DNA of 64,000 nucleotides from Saposhnikovia divaricata (GCA_036435485.1 CM071595.1:4712001-4776000); one strand, 5' to 3'. Positions 34,995 through 47,889 are shown, counted from the stretch's first letter. Notes: generated by a model not told the origin, from the sequence alone. Translations and numbers: made by a program.

Positions 34995-35478
34995 AAATTT
35001 CTTTCAATTAATAATGCTTCTTTATTTTTATTTTTGATGCCACTTGATGAACAGAAGTGTCCCAGTGTTGAGTCTGTAAGCATCTGTCTTCCTGATTCGA
35101 TCGTGACAATGCTAGATAATTTGTTATGAGAGATCGTATAAATGTCAAAAGTACAATGTCAAGCGTATTCATAAGCAGAAGTTATAGAAGCTACAAAATT
35201 TATAAATTATCTTGTTTGACTATTAAGTATCTTCAATCTTGGTAAATAAGAAAACAAGATATACTGTATAGAACATCAATATTTAATCTCTACATTGAAA
35301 TAATGAAATGTATATATATAAGGGCTGCTTGGCTGCTTCCTCAGTTTCCCCCCTTCAACTTTTGGTAAGTGTCAGAGCAAAAGTATCTGCCATCCAACAA
35401 TTACTTGGCCGAAAAAATAAGTATCCACCAATTCGTTGGAATCAAGTTTAGGTAAAATTGTGCTATGAGATTAAATTT
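34995..35478. other. Convergent 3' flanks
   Basis: The hydrolase gene (plus) and the DUF707 gene (minus) end toward each other. No coding or repeat recognised. Confidence 0.5.
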
Positions 35479-38400
35479 TCAACTATCGTGTTTCACTGGC
35501 TGCAGTGGATCAACCCAACATTCATCTTTTCTTACAGCATTTTTCCATCTAATCTTGAAGATTTCTAATTCGACAAGGGACTGACTTCTCACCTGCAAAG
35601 GACCATAAAGTGGTAATCATACACTACTCTTTTGTATAAATAGGGTGAAAGAAGGATGAAAAAATGATTTAGAGAAGTGCCCCAGGCCCCCAAATAAAAT
35701 GCTTTGTTTGAGTTGAATACAATTACTGCAGATATAAATAAAATCTTACTGCATCTCTAATATTAGGTTGAAGGGGTGCTGATGCTGCCTGAAATCACAT
35801 AATGAGTCAGTTAACTATATTAGAAGTGGAAATATTAGTTGGTCACAACACATCTACTAGGTGTAAACTAGATACCAATGTTCCGTTTCCTTGCAGATTT
35901 GTATTCTGAGGAGCATGGCTTGTTGGTTCAGAATGTGTCTGCATCAATGATCAGTAAAAAGCAAGCACAAATAAAAAATAAGGTATAAAACAATGCATTG
36001 AGAGAACTTAGAATTAAGTAGTTTCTAATTTCCAGTTTCATGTTAACATGGTATAAATAACTGCATTGTCAGTCATGATTATTCGTCTGTGCACCAAGAA
36101 ACTGTTGTGACTCCAAACAAGAGCTGTTCAACACTGCTCGGATTGTTTGAACTTACTAAAGTAATTAGATATTAACAAGAAAACTACATAATCCGTTGCA
36201 TACCTTATTTTCAGCCGAACCTCCAAGTGTAGGAAGACCTTGGTGAACAACATACTCAGAGTCAACTACCCCGATATTTTGGGTCCTATTACCCTGTCAT
36301 AAGAGGTTTCATGATATAATTGTAGTCAGAAGATAAAGAAGTAGCATCAGTGTATGTAACTTGCCTGGGCACAGTAGCCAAGCTGCATATCCAAACCCCA
36401 AGCATGAATTAAGTCATTCTGAAATTTAAAAAAAACAGTTATTTTTTTAAAATCACATATAAAAGCATCCATATTAACTTTCACAACTGATACAGAAAGC
36501 GTAACTGGTTTATACTGTAGCAGATTTTCTTTGTCCGAATATTTATGTTTTTTAGATGATACCTGGATCATATGCCATACGCAGCGCCAAGATGCTCTTG
36601 AGAAGACGGGAGCCATCATTTCTACCCACCTGTAGCATGTGTTTAGAGCTTCTTTAATAGCACTTTAGCTTGATGATAATTGATATAGCTAAGGATTAGC
36701 TGACTAGGATTATTTCAAAAAATACGACCAAATGCGCATCAAAGATTTTACCCGGTGCAGGGAGGATCTGTACTGTTAAAATAACATATCTTTCCGGAGA
36801 TACTTCTTTTGTATATTCTTCTGTTAGCATGATAAGAGACAAATCAGAAGATGAATTAGTTTAAGAAATTTCTAAATGATTGCTGTCTTTATGGAAGTAT
36901 CAAAAAAATTTGACAGACACCTGTGAACTTTTGATCCCTTCTCCCGTTCTGTAATTCGATGATGAACCTCTGATTTATCAGCATCAAGCCCTGGCTGTGA
37001 TATATGAAGACCCTCTTCTTGTAAAATTGATACATATCTGTGTAAAACAAATTTGCAGACTAATTACACAATGCATAGTGTTTTTTTAGCTAACTTATAG
37101 GTTTTAAATTAGAATGAACTCGTCTTTCTCATAGAAACCAAACTGCCTGTTTATACTGGAATAAATTCTCAGATCTCAACAACAAACTTATCAGAAAATA
37201 CATTATCAATTTTTTTAAAAAGAAAATACATTATCTTTTCTTGTACTAATACAAGCATTCTTTTCATCAAGACCAATATCAGAAAATAAAGATTTTTATT
37301 TAGTTTAGTGCTTTGAGATTGCGGATCCAAATCCAAAATTTGTTTCCAAGGAATACGTAAAATCTCATTGAAGGCAAATGTCCATCCATGTACATATGGA
37401 TAAAAGATTACCTCCCAGCATGGAAATTGGCAACTCCAAGGTCTTCGTCCCAAAGAAAAATGTAAGCATACTCTGATACGACATCTGGATGTAGGAACCT
37501 CTTAGCAAACCACCTAGAGTAAGACCAGGTTTTAGTCGTGCAATGCATTTAGAGATGTACCAACACAAGATATTATCTACTTACCACTTTGTTTGATGGA
37601 TGGCAGAAACATGTATAGCTCGACTGCTCCATTCGAAATCTTTCCAGTCATCCACAACACCATCATAGTGAAAAAGCATAACAACAAAATCATCTTCCGG
37701 GAACTGCAGTACAAGATGGAGTAATCAATAGACTGGAAAGACATGATACTGATAGCTGTGACTGAGCAGTGAAAATCACCTTCTTAACGATTTCATTTAC
37801 GTTGGTTTTTTGCTTCTGTCCAACTGCCATTGCCAACAAACTCATAGGTGCCTTTAAATTCTTCTATAACAAACAACATATATGTGGTAAATTCTATTAG
37901 ACTGGAGTTGCAAAACTATAAACATGATTACTCTTATAGTAGTAGAAGAGAGTGCAAACCCTTTTGTTTGGGGGACCCCATAGTGGACGCATTTCCAAGT
38001 TGGAAGTTCTAGTCACAATTCCTTCTGGTAATGACTCACTTCCATCAGATCTGCATTGAGCCTAAACAAAAAAAAAAAATTTGCTTGGAAATTAGGAGAA
38101 ATAAATGAAAAGACAATAGTAAAAACAGGGAAGAAGGGAGATAACAAAGTAGAGTAACCTCGCATTTGTTCGATATTGTAACCTGATCAGTTCGATCATC
38201 AGCTACTCGCGATCTCAGAGAGCTCTGCAAAAAAGACATCAACACTTCTAAATTTTATGTAGTCATCAGAAACGCATAATATGGTAGAAAGATAATTATT
38301 GCAACTACATAGCTGAACTGGCAATCATACTATATTTTTTTTATAAATCTGCATTGAACACCAAAAAAATGTGTTCTACCGTCTTGCCTGTTTATAATCC

Positions 38401-38927
38401 GTGATTAAGAAGGCACTCCCGAAAAGGAAACCTGCAGAAAGTAAAATTACTGTTGGAAGGATACTGCACAACAATGACCTTTGCCTCTTAGCCTTCACAT
38501 TCATCTGCGACAACGACAATAAATTTTCTTACAAATTAGAAAAAAAAAACAACTGGCTACAGTTCTGACAAAATTTTATTTTTCATATTCTTTTCCTTGT
38601 GTTCATTAATATTACTGCTACATCCAAATTCTATAGAAGCTACGTAGAGGAAAACGTTCGACTTCATAATGTTTACCAAACTTGACGTTACCCATGGCTA
38701 ATTAGCTACCACTTTCCAGAAATTTTGATTAGAAGAAATTACAGTTAGATTATGACAAACTGAACAAGAGCTAGATATTCCAGCTTATGGGGATAAAACA
38801 TAACAAGCATCGCAAACAATTTAAAACCATCAAGGTATGTATACTAAAACTCCATAAAGCTGCTAAATTCGATCACGTAGAAAACAAATAATAACAGAGC
38901 TAGAGAGTTGCTCACAGGACTTGACAT
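35479..38927 (-). CDS. DUF707 family protein (membrane-anchored, plant-specific)
   Basis: Fifteen exons on the minus strand fit one 388-residue frame: 38916-38927, 38388-38504, 38159-38224, 37960-38061, 37780-37863, 37585-37703, 37412-37513, 36921-37037, 36752-36772, 36563-36629, 36365-36418, 36204-36293, 35876-35938, 35750-35788, 35479-35592. An N-terminal membrane anchor (LCSILPTVILLSAGFLFGSA) follows a basic stretch. The DUF707 core is complete: NLKAPMSLLAMAVGQKQK, FVVMLFHYDGVVDDW, WWFAKRFLHPDVVSEYAYIF, LWDEDLGVANF, GLHISQPGLDADKSEVHHRI, MAPVFSRASW, HAWGLDMQLGYCAQ, GVVDSEYVVHQGLPTLGG, and the C-terminal RWKNAVRKDECWVDP. The DED-type motif recalls glycosyltransferases, but no activity is known to me. 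Introns after exons 2 and 11 have GC donors (AG/GCAAG). Exon 9 is only 21 nt. The four-codon first exon is tentative, because exon 2 also starts with ATG. Confidence 0.9.
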
Positions 38928-39003
38928 TGAAAACCGGTTGGTGAATCGCTATGCAGAAGAGATGGACGAGAGGCCTAAAATTGCATTTGCACTAAGCAAT
39001 ATG

Positions 39004-40219
39004 TGTTAGAAAATGGGGTTTTTGGAACATAATTATTTTATGTTCTTGAAGTTAATTCCGGTTTTTAACGTTTGGAAATTATTCCTTGCTATGAGGACTT
39101 AAATTTTCATATATGGGTCTAAGTAATTTTCTTAGTGAAATCCATAGAGAAATGAAGTTGAAGTTGGTAGCTTGAAAGAGCTTGAAAATAAGAGTGTGTT
39201 TTGTCCCACATTGAAATGAATAAAGGGGGATGTTGGCTTTATATTGAATCACACACATGGGTAGTGTACAACTACTAAGGTGTATGATAGTGCATGGTGT
39301 TACTGTGTGCTCCACGCGCACACACACACACACGCGCGCCGCCGCCGCCCGCCCCGCCACGTCTCGACTCGGGTCGGGTCGGGTCGAAGGGCGAATGTCT
39401 CGGCGTCTCGCGTACGCGAGGCGACCTGGGCGAGGGATTTTATTCGTGATTGATTTAATATTTTAATTAAAATATATTTATCAATTGGGCTGGGTTGTCT
39501 TATCAGTTGAGCTGGGCTGGACCAGGACTAGTTGGGCCTTGTAACTGATGTATTCGAAATATATATATATATAGAATGAACCTGGACGTGATAATATATT
39601 AAAACTGATACTGATATATGTGTGGATTATATGTATAACGTAACTGTCGAATTAATGTTATATCAGCCGTTTTATTAAATTAATTCGGACGTTACAGCCG
39701 TTTCGTTTTATTAATTGGGCAGTTACGTTTCTTACATTAAAGCTGGTGGCACCAGTTACACTTAGCCTCTCCTATAAATAGAGAGCTAAGTTGCTGGTTT
39801 ATTCACACCATACATTCTCCCTTCACTCTACATTTAGTGTTAGTGTTATTCCGGCGACTGAGGTGCCAGTCGAAGTAGAGTTTTTGTGGTTGCTGTGATC
39901 ATCTAAACTCGGAGCTGTTTTATCCTGGAAGAAGATCGCCAGCATCCTGACACAGTGTAAGTGGGGGCGATTATCTCTTCAAGAGCAGTCAGATCTTGAT
40001 CGAAGTTCTGACGACTCAGCTGCTTTACATTCTTGTTTTCATATACTGCTATAACAATGGGTTCGGGTATGTCTTCTTTTCTTATATCGTTTCTACAGTT
40101 ACTAATTTGCATGTGTTTTACCTTCGTGCTTTGTTTCGTCATTTCTGGACTTGGCCTTGACATGTTAAAAACGATATATAACTGCCTCTGTATCGCTTTA
40201 TTAGTGAATATATCCAACA
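39004..40219 (+). mobile_element. Solo LTR upstream of the DUF707 gene
   Basis: Runs TGTTAGAAAATGG to ATATCCAACA (1,216 bp) with inverted ends TGTT/AACA and a perfect 5-bp target duplication ATATG (38999-39003 and 40220-40224). No internal region or second LTR is present, so it is the product of LTR-LTR recombination. It contains TGTCCCACATTGAAATG (a phrase common in plant LTRs), a CA/CG-rich block (39310-39440) and a TATA box CCTATAAATAGAG (39771-39783) pointing rightward. It begins 77 bases upstream of the DUF707 ATG. Confidence 0.9.
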
Positions 40220-41030
40220 ATATGTGTTTTGAACCCTCTATATATCTCTGTTCATATGTGCAACGACTTTGCTTGCAATCACTGCATATAGAATGAAGAT
40301 ATGGACAACAGGCAGAGCCTAATAATTCAGTGCATTTGTCTCAAATTATATAAAGTATTCTCTAACAAAGGTAGTCAACTCTGTTTTCAGATTTAATTAC
40401 CTAAGATTTGTGCTATCGTTGTCTGAGAAACTTAGGTATACTTCCACATTTTTATAATGGGTAGGACGCGTCTCTAATACTTCTCTTGCTTTTTCAAATT
40501 ATTATTCATGCTGGAATTTTGTGCACAATGTAAATATTTTTCTTTTTAATTATTCATTTAATTACGTAATTTGTTCTCTAAGTATCTCTAAATGACTTTA
40601 TGATGTTAACTTGAGATAGAACAGTTTGACATGTTGCTTCAACTTCAAACAACTAGTACTACGTACGTATTTTTCTCCAAGTAATTCACAAGTCAATGCT
40701 CAAGAGGGGTGGCATGTGCAGTTCTGAATTAAAGGTGCATGTATAGACTAGCTAGCATGTGTAATTGTTTATTTGGATGAGAAATGACAAGGATCAGCTT
40801 TGCTTTTACCTCAAGTTACATGCACAAATGAAATGACAGGATGAAGAAACTGGGAATTTGCCTGTACAACCAAAACAAACTCTTCTAATATCCAAATACA
40901 ATATATTCACATAAAAGTCTTATGGGATATATACTACTCCTAAATCGCAAATATCGAATATATAGGACTTTCTATCAGCACAGGAGTAGAATGAATGTAC
41001 ATATGTTATTCAATTACACAGACATCTCTC
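40220..41030. other. Intergenic region
   Basis: Near 40236 the minus strand carries a TATA-like stretch (CTCTATATATCTC on plus), a candidate for the original DUF707 core promoter. The remainder is AT-rich with no gene seen. Confidence 0.4.
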
Positions 41031-44000
41031 TCAATCTGAACTGAAAATGAGCCTTACCATGATGGCCAGATTTCCACTAGCTAAAATCTCAAATATATAA
41101 TTGTAGATATTCAATTTATTGCGAATAATATAAAATATCCTCACAAAAAGGGCTAAACCTAAAGATACGCCACCAATAAGAAATAGACCACCGAATCTAT
41201 CAACTTTCAGAACTTGAGGCTTAGGTTGTGTCTCCTGGTTCAGTAAAGATTGTGGTTTGTTATACCATTTTTTCTCCAGCATCTCAAGTGTTCCATCTTC
41301 TCTTAGTTTGGCAATTGCCCTTGATATTTCAGGCACCAGTGGTGAACCTTTGCTAAAGGCCTGTATATCAAAAAATGGTAAATTGTATTTAGTTAAATTA
41401 AAGCTAATGTTCACTAATCAGTATTTTTAGCATTTTGATATTTTTAGTGGTTCTTGAAGCTGAACACTTACAAATCCAAAACCGTTAGAGGTAGATGCAG
41501 AATCCACCATGGCATAGTCTGGAGAATACTTCGATAAGAAGGCTTTAACATATGGCATTTCATCAATTATACCATCTACACCACCATTTTTACTACCTTT
41601 GGACAAAGCATCGGCATATTCTTCTAGAGAGTATGCACGAGGCTTATAGTCATTAAAATTCAAGTTACTGACAACATATCTTTTCAAAATAACATCAGCC
41701 TGATCATACCCTAAATCAGCTCCTTTTGGTGCTAAACTGATCTGCTGAACTGTAAGCATTGAAGCCAATGTTGCAGTGTAACTCGAAGTCAAAATAAGAA
41801 CCAGAAATGCCCATGTCACCATCACAAATCTGGACAAATTACTTGACAGCTTTTCTCCTACAAAATCAAAAACCGTCATTAATATATGAATTGACTATGA
41901 AGTTATCTGCAGCATGTTCTACTTTTGATAACAAAACCACAAGAGAATTAGCGGCTGAACAAGTTCATGACTTGTAAATATATATTGTAAACAAGTTCAC
42001 TTTTACTAATCTGCTTGCTGGCTTCAACCATAAAATGTTCTCTCTATTAACAGGGTAAGTTGCATCTGAGTGATGATCGAGTACTTACTGCTGCTAAAAA
42101 ACAGAGTTGAAAAGAAGATTTTCCCAATCTGATCAGACGGTGAACCTTGAAATTCTTTATTAATAGGTTTCTCAATAACCCAAATGACAATTCCATTAAG
42201 TATAATGAAAACAACAGTCATGAGACAGAGATCTACACCAATCGGCTTTAAGAAGATCCACATGTCCTTGTTAGTTTTTACTCTGGCAATTGTCCCGATG
42301 CCTATTTCTGTGAACGGAGTCGTAAATTCAACATAATGTGATCTGTTTTCTGTGATAGTTACATCCCCCACGACAGCATCATATTTCTAGTACATCATCA
42401 AATTAACAAAACAAATACATTTTTTTTGTAATTAGAGGCAAAGAATATATATAGCTTCTTAATTTTTTTTAAAAAGTTAGAGCATACCTCAAGATAAATT
42501 TGATACAAAAGATCATTATAAGTGCCTTTGCGTTTTCCATTAGCAAATAAGAAGAATGGGATGTATTCAACAGGAACTTCATATGGTAAAACCTCAAGAG
42601 CAGCTTTAAATACTTCTACACAAAACCCCACGGCTGTTGGTTTATTGGTCTGAGGATCATATTCCAGGCTTATAAATTCCTTGAAACCCTTCTTTACAGG
42701 AAAGCCTACTCTTAGTTTTCTCCTACTTGGCCAAGCGCCTTTTGGAGCGGTTATGGACCCTCCTGGCCAGATTATTACCTTAAGATTTCTAAGAGATAAG
42801 GCTGGATGCATTATTTCTCTGGTGAAGCCAACTCCCTCTGCCCAAAAGCCTACTCTTCTATCACCTTCTTCGTTCACATTAGCTATTTCAAATGCCTTTA
42901 AGACTGGTACTGTTCTGTTTATAATTCTAAACTCACCATTCAGTCCCTTGAATTTTGTTTTTAGCAATTCATTCAGAAGTTTTTTCCCGGTTAGAGACAC
43001 CCCTATGTGTATAGAATTTGATTCTAAGCTGTGTTCCTCAGTTGATTTGGGATCTAATTGACTATTCACCCATTCAACTGCCTTTGCGAGTGCCCATATT
43101 GCATCATATGCCCACAACCCATAAGCACTTAACTCGTTCACATTCCTAAAAGGCTCTTTGACTTGAAATGCTTTCTTCCATCTTGAAGTAAAATTTTGTA
43201 GATTCATTGATGGTGGAACATAAGGCTTTAAAGCCAATGCCCCTTCTATTGGTTGCAAGAGTTCCTCGGAATTCACAAGATTCCTCGTGTTATCAGTCAA
43301 AATCCAAGCATATCCTTCACTCATCATTCCTAATTTTTTCACACTTGAGGCAAGACGAGAGGCAAGAAGAGGTGTCATATGCAAGACAAATATAGTAGTT
43401 TGCATGCTCATGAGCTTCTGCAGCTCTGCAAGGATTCCATCATCAGTAACTGCTGATGAAAGTGAACTTATGTATTCAATCTGGATATTTTTCTCTTGAA
43501 AAGATTTAAGCAAATAAGAAACGACCCTTGGCTTATAATCTGCATCTTCACCTATGAAGATGACAGCCTTCCATTGAAATGATTCTACAAGGGTTGCAGT
43601 GGTTTCAAATTGCATGGCTTCACTCTGTGACACTTGAAGAAAATAAGGATATTCATCAAAAGACGCACTTCCACTCAAAGAAAAGATGGGAACTTTAGCT
43701 TTGTCACCTATCAAGGCCAACAGTTTTGCATCAAGAGACATCTCTGGACCTACGATCATGGCTCGTACATTCTTTAGCACTAGATCTTGAGCTGCATATT
43801 AAACAATCGAAAATTTTATATTGAACTTGTATTGTCTAAACGCGGTATACATATGTCATACCTTGGAGCCACAACTAAATCAAACGTACCTGCTTCCAGG
43901 GCTTTCAGTGGATCTCCCTTTGAATCACTGGTTAGTGGAACGATCCTGGTTTTGTAGTGAGCATTTAGGTTGTAGAAATCAGAAGCTGCCATTGTAATGC

Positions 44001-44163
44001 AGCTATGAACCATATTTCCATTCAAAGATCCCATGTCAAGGATAGCTCCTACTTGAAACTCCTTTTGTGAAAGACAGTACTGGCAAAGAAGGCAAGAGAA
44101 CACTAGTAATATACATGATGAATGCAAACAAGTAGTGAATATGTGTTTCCTACCTATTTCCAT
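41031..44163 (-). CDS. Glutamate receptor-like cation channel (GLR)
   Basis: Five exons, minus strand: 43890-44163, 42488-43791, 42089-42386, 41472-41857, 41031-41360. The product is 863 residues, within the normal GLR range. An N-terminal signal peptide (SSCILLVFSCLLCQYCLS) is followed by a periplasmic-binding-like domain (FQVGAILDMGSLNG ... YDAIWALAKAVEW), then the two-lobed ligand-binding domain (KLRVGFPVKKGFKEF, VGDVTITENRSHYVEFTTPF) with the channel inserted: M1 (LCLMTVVFIILNGIVIWVI), pore loop (FFSTLFFSS), and M3 with SYTATLASMLTVQ, the counterpart of the iGluR SYTANLAAF gate. M4 is FGGLFLIGGVSLGLALFV. Plant GLRs are Ca2+-permeable channels gated by amino acids or related ligands. The sequence looks closest to clade 2/1 GLRs, but that is an impression. 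A TRIM element lies 67 bases upstream of the ATG. Confidence 0.92.
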
Positions 44164-44230
44164 TGAATTTAAATGATTAGATGTACTACTATTGTATATC
44201 TATTTTGCCAGTTTTTAACTCCTCAAGCAG

Positions 44231-44543
44231 TGTTGAGTAACCAGTCCATCTAAAACCTTAAGGTACCAGAGGAAGGCCCCAACAGGATCTTATATTATAT
44301 TCTAACACTCCCCCTCACTCGAAAGCCCATTTATGGATCGAAGAGTGATCACAGGCGCCCATCTTTGGGGCATAAATTTCCTTTCGTGTTCATTATAAAT
44401 ATTGAGAATATTAGGGATCGCAGAGAGTCGAATCTAAGACATCTGCGTGCTTGAGTTCTGATACCATGTTGAGTAACCAGTCCATCTAAAACCTTAAGGT
44501 CTTAGAAGAAGGCCCCAACAGGATCTTATATTATATTCTAATA
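44231..44543 (-). mobile_element. TRIM (miniature LTR retrotransposon) in the GLR 5' flank
   Basis: Two 77-bp direct repeats (44231-44307 and 44467-44543) share TGTTGAGTAACCAGTCCATC and the end TATATTATATTCTAA. On the minus strand a primer site TGGTATCAGAAC stands next to the right copy (about 44455-44466), and a purine tract GAGTGAGGGGGAG precedes the left copy (44308-44320). The total is 313 bp with no coding. The left copy ends ...AACA and the right copy ...AATA. I could not find a clear target duplication. Confidence 0.85.
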
Positions 44544-45480
44544 ACAATACACACACACATCAGACTGTCAGACTCAGGACTTGGTCAAAAATAGAAAAAC
44601 TTGGTCAGGAAAGAAAAGGTTAGCATTTGAACTGATATGAGTGGTTTAAACATGTGAGATGGTGAGAAGTAGGAAATTCATACGAGATAGTGGCATTTGT
44701 AGTTGATCATTCTTCAGATTCGTTAACTTCATAAAACTAAAACAAAACAAACCTAGCAGTAAAAGTTTCCACCTGACGGGTCTTGATTCTCAGTCGTACA
44801 TTCCATCTCATTTTGTTGTCCTCGTCAACATTTTTCATCGCTTGTATTCACTGCGGACACACAGAGTGGGCTTCGGCCTGTGCTGATTTTTCTGGGCCAT
44901 TATGTTTTTTTTCATTTACCTGTTGTTTTATGCATAATGCATTAGTACGTTCTTTTGCAAGCAATTATACATCCACATGTTATATTATTAGATACTAGCC
45001 TACAAAACACACACGGGTTATCATATATTATTATAATAAATTTATATATTAATTATTTGATTTAATATAAAATTTTAATTTATTTTATTATTTTTTTAAA
45101 ATTTATATATGTTCCATACTTAATTTCATGACATGAATAAATTTCATTAATTTAACGTTATTTTTGAATTTATTGTTAAATATCTTAAGAATTCAATAGA
45201 TATTTTTAAAAAAATATTTGGTGTAACTTAAAATCGCAGAAGAAAGAATCGTACAAAGAAGTGTGTGCAGGCTATGATTCTAATCGGAATATATTGAAAA
45301 CGTTTGTAATTCTACAAAACATGTGATTTTTTATTTTTAACAAATTATATATAATTTAACTGAATTTGGAATTTTTAACAAGTTTTTTTTTAATTTTTTA
45401 AAATATATTTTTGTGCCTTATTGATAAATTTTGTTGTTTATAATAAATAAATTCATATTTTTAATATAATTTTTTAACTT
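44544..45480. other. AT-rich intergenic DNA
   Basis: No gene seen. A CA microsatellite lies at 44549-44560, and from 45000 on the sequence is nearly all A/T. Confidence 0.4.
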
Positions 45481-46320
45481 GTTATTTTTAGGAAGGTGCT
45501 AACAATTTTTTGGGAAACGTTACCCAACCAACTAACTAACCAAATATACCTTGTTTTGCTTAGAATCGTATATAGTGTAGATATATTGATAAATTTTGTT
45601 GTTTATAATAAATAAATTGATATTTTTAATATAATTTTTTAAACTTATTATTTTTAAAAAGGTGTTAACAATTTTTTGGAAAGCGTTAACCAACCAAATT
45701 TGTTGTAAATTTGTTAATAAATATGTGATATTAAAATTATTTAAATTGATTTTGAAAATATGTGATTTCCAAGTAACTGGAAAAGTCTAAAAAAGTTGGG
45801 TGTAAGTGAAGAATGTTAAATCAAATATAACTAAAAGAGCATGTAATTGAATATTAATTGGAGTATAATTAATTAAAAGAGTTTGTTATTAAGTAAAATA
45901 TGTGGTTTATTTTTTGTAAAATAAAATTTTATATGTATTTTGATTTACATTTTCAATTTTGGAAGGTGCTAACAAAATTTTGGGAAGGTGTTAACCGATC
46001 GACTAACCAACCAATTATACCCTGTTTAGTATAGTGTACTTTTTGTAAAATAAAATTATATATGTATTTTAATTTACATTTTCAATTTTGGAAGGTGCTA
46101 ACAAACTTTTGGGAATGTGTTAACCGACCGACCAACCAAGCAATTATATCATCTTTCGCTAATATATTTTTTGTAAAATAAAATTATATATGTATTTTAA
46201 TCTACATTTTCAATTTTGTAAGGTGTTAACAAACTTTTGGGAATGTATTAACCGACCGACCGACCAACCAATTAAATACTATGTTTCGCTAGTATAGATA
46301 GATATAGATAGATACTAGTT
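45480..46320. repeat. Minisatellite with about 127-bp unit
   Basis: Three tandem copies from about 45911 to 46298, each holding TTGTAAAATAAAATTATATA, GGTGCTAACAAACTTTTGGG and a run of CCGACC/CCAACC. Two diverged copies lie upstream near 45490 and 45660. The array ends in a GATA/TAGA microsatellite at 46285-46315. The period was estimated by eye. Confidence 0.7.
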
Positions 46321-47880
46321 TATTACTTTTAATTTTTTATAATTTACTTATAATATAATACAATATTATACTCCATAATCATCAAATCATGCACAGTCCA
46401 TAATCATGACCTTTAATTTCTTCGATTCAACAAGTAAGGTGGCAAGAGAGATAAAACATAGTGACCATGCGGCCAATGTGGCAAGAGAAAATAAACGTAG
46501 TGATTATGCAGATCGATCAAGAAAACTATAACACCAGGAAAGGAAAGGAACGGAACATAGTGATCATGCATATTTAATTATTTGAGGCGACTACAAATGT
46601 AGCAACAGATATTCGAGCCGATAATAACTATTGTAATTCAATCATGCATAAATTAAATCAATCATGCATTTTCAGTTTATAAATCGAGCAGTACCAACAT
46701 TCAAACTTTACACTACAAGATACTCCTACATAAATTAACTAGGATGCCTGTTATGGCATCAGCAATTTCTATTTGTGAATTGTAGAAATGACAATGGAAG
46801 ATGAGAAACAAAAGTTTAGATTTATGCAAGTAAAAGCTATTGATCGAAGATCCCTAAGAGAAAGAGTAACATACTAGAAAAACCGCTAAAACGTATAATA
46901 ATAACAGTACCGGTTGTGTCGGGTAAAACAGCTCTCTGACCGTAAGGTCTGCTAGGCCTTACGGTCAGAGAGCTGTGTTGAAGTTTGCACAGTATACTGG
47001 TGCCACTGCATTGCTGGACATCACACTCCTGGAACGTTCACTAATTAGCTTCAGACTTCTTTCAGTGAGCCTCGTCTGCTTAATTATTTGAGTATTAGTT
47101 TGATATGTCCCAAATTAACAAATCAATTATAAATATGTCCCTCTTTATTGAATAATTATAAATATGTCCCAGGATTAAATTTAACTTATATATAACTTAT
47201 ATAGATATAATTATACATATATTTATACTAAATAAGACAAGAATACCCTTCTCCCTCCCTCCCTCCCGGCCCCGCAGGGGCACATTCCATCTCTCTTGTT
47301 TAGGTAGATGGTCCAAAATGGCTGAACCTGAAGCTAGCTTAGGTAGTTGTCAAGAGTAGCTCGAGTTTTTCAGAATTTATTCTTCTCTTTTACTAATCCC
47401 GTATTACAAATTGTGTACCTTGTCTTTAAAATTTTTAATTACCAGTCAATCATCGCATGAGATTTCTCCAACATCGTTTTATCGTTACATAGTTTATAAA
47501 TTTTACATTACTGTTATAGAGAAATTTTCAGAGATTGCCAACAGTTGATACTCTCCTACTTGACAAGACAATTCAAGATCCTCATTCAGAAAGGAAAGAT
47601 GTTATTACCAGGTTTCCCAACTGTAAAAACAAGGATCATGTGTGAACTTTTTTTAATGTAGCAGTTGCATGACAAATCTTACATATGGGTGATTAACAAT
47701 GTACTTCATGTTTTCATTTAAGTAAGAGGACAAAAATGTCTTTCAAAAATGTATAGTTAGTTAGTTAATCATGGTTACAATAAAAAATAGGACATATTAG
47801 AAAAATGGGATATATTTATAATTATAAATAAATATAGGACACAATTATAATTGACATTTTAAAATGGGACATATTAGAAA
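46321..47880. other. Intergenic DNA with a perfect hairpin
   Basis: No gene seen. It contains the 20-bp inverted repeat at 46928-46976, a CCCT-repeat/GC-rich patch near 47250-47285, and scattered ATATGTCCC repeats. Confidence 0.4.
46928..46976. repeat. Perfect 20-bp inverted repeat with 9-nt loop
   Basis: Left arm 46928-46947 (ACAGCTCTCTGACCGTAAGG), loop TCTGCTAGG, right arm 46957-46976 exactly complementary. The composition (about half G+C) differs from the AT-rich surroundings. Confidence 0.8.
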
Positions 47881-47889
47881 AAAACCCTA

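Noticed and set aside
39004..40219. Possibility that the DUF707-flanking repeat is a full element with coding
   Set aside because: No primer site, polypurine tract or second LTR lies within the perfect ATATG duplication, so it is a solo LTR.
44994..45020. Reverse-oriented ACTAG plus CACGGG-like stretch as a minus-strand Helitron end
   Set aside because: The terminal hairpin cannot be formed, so the pattern is too weak to call.
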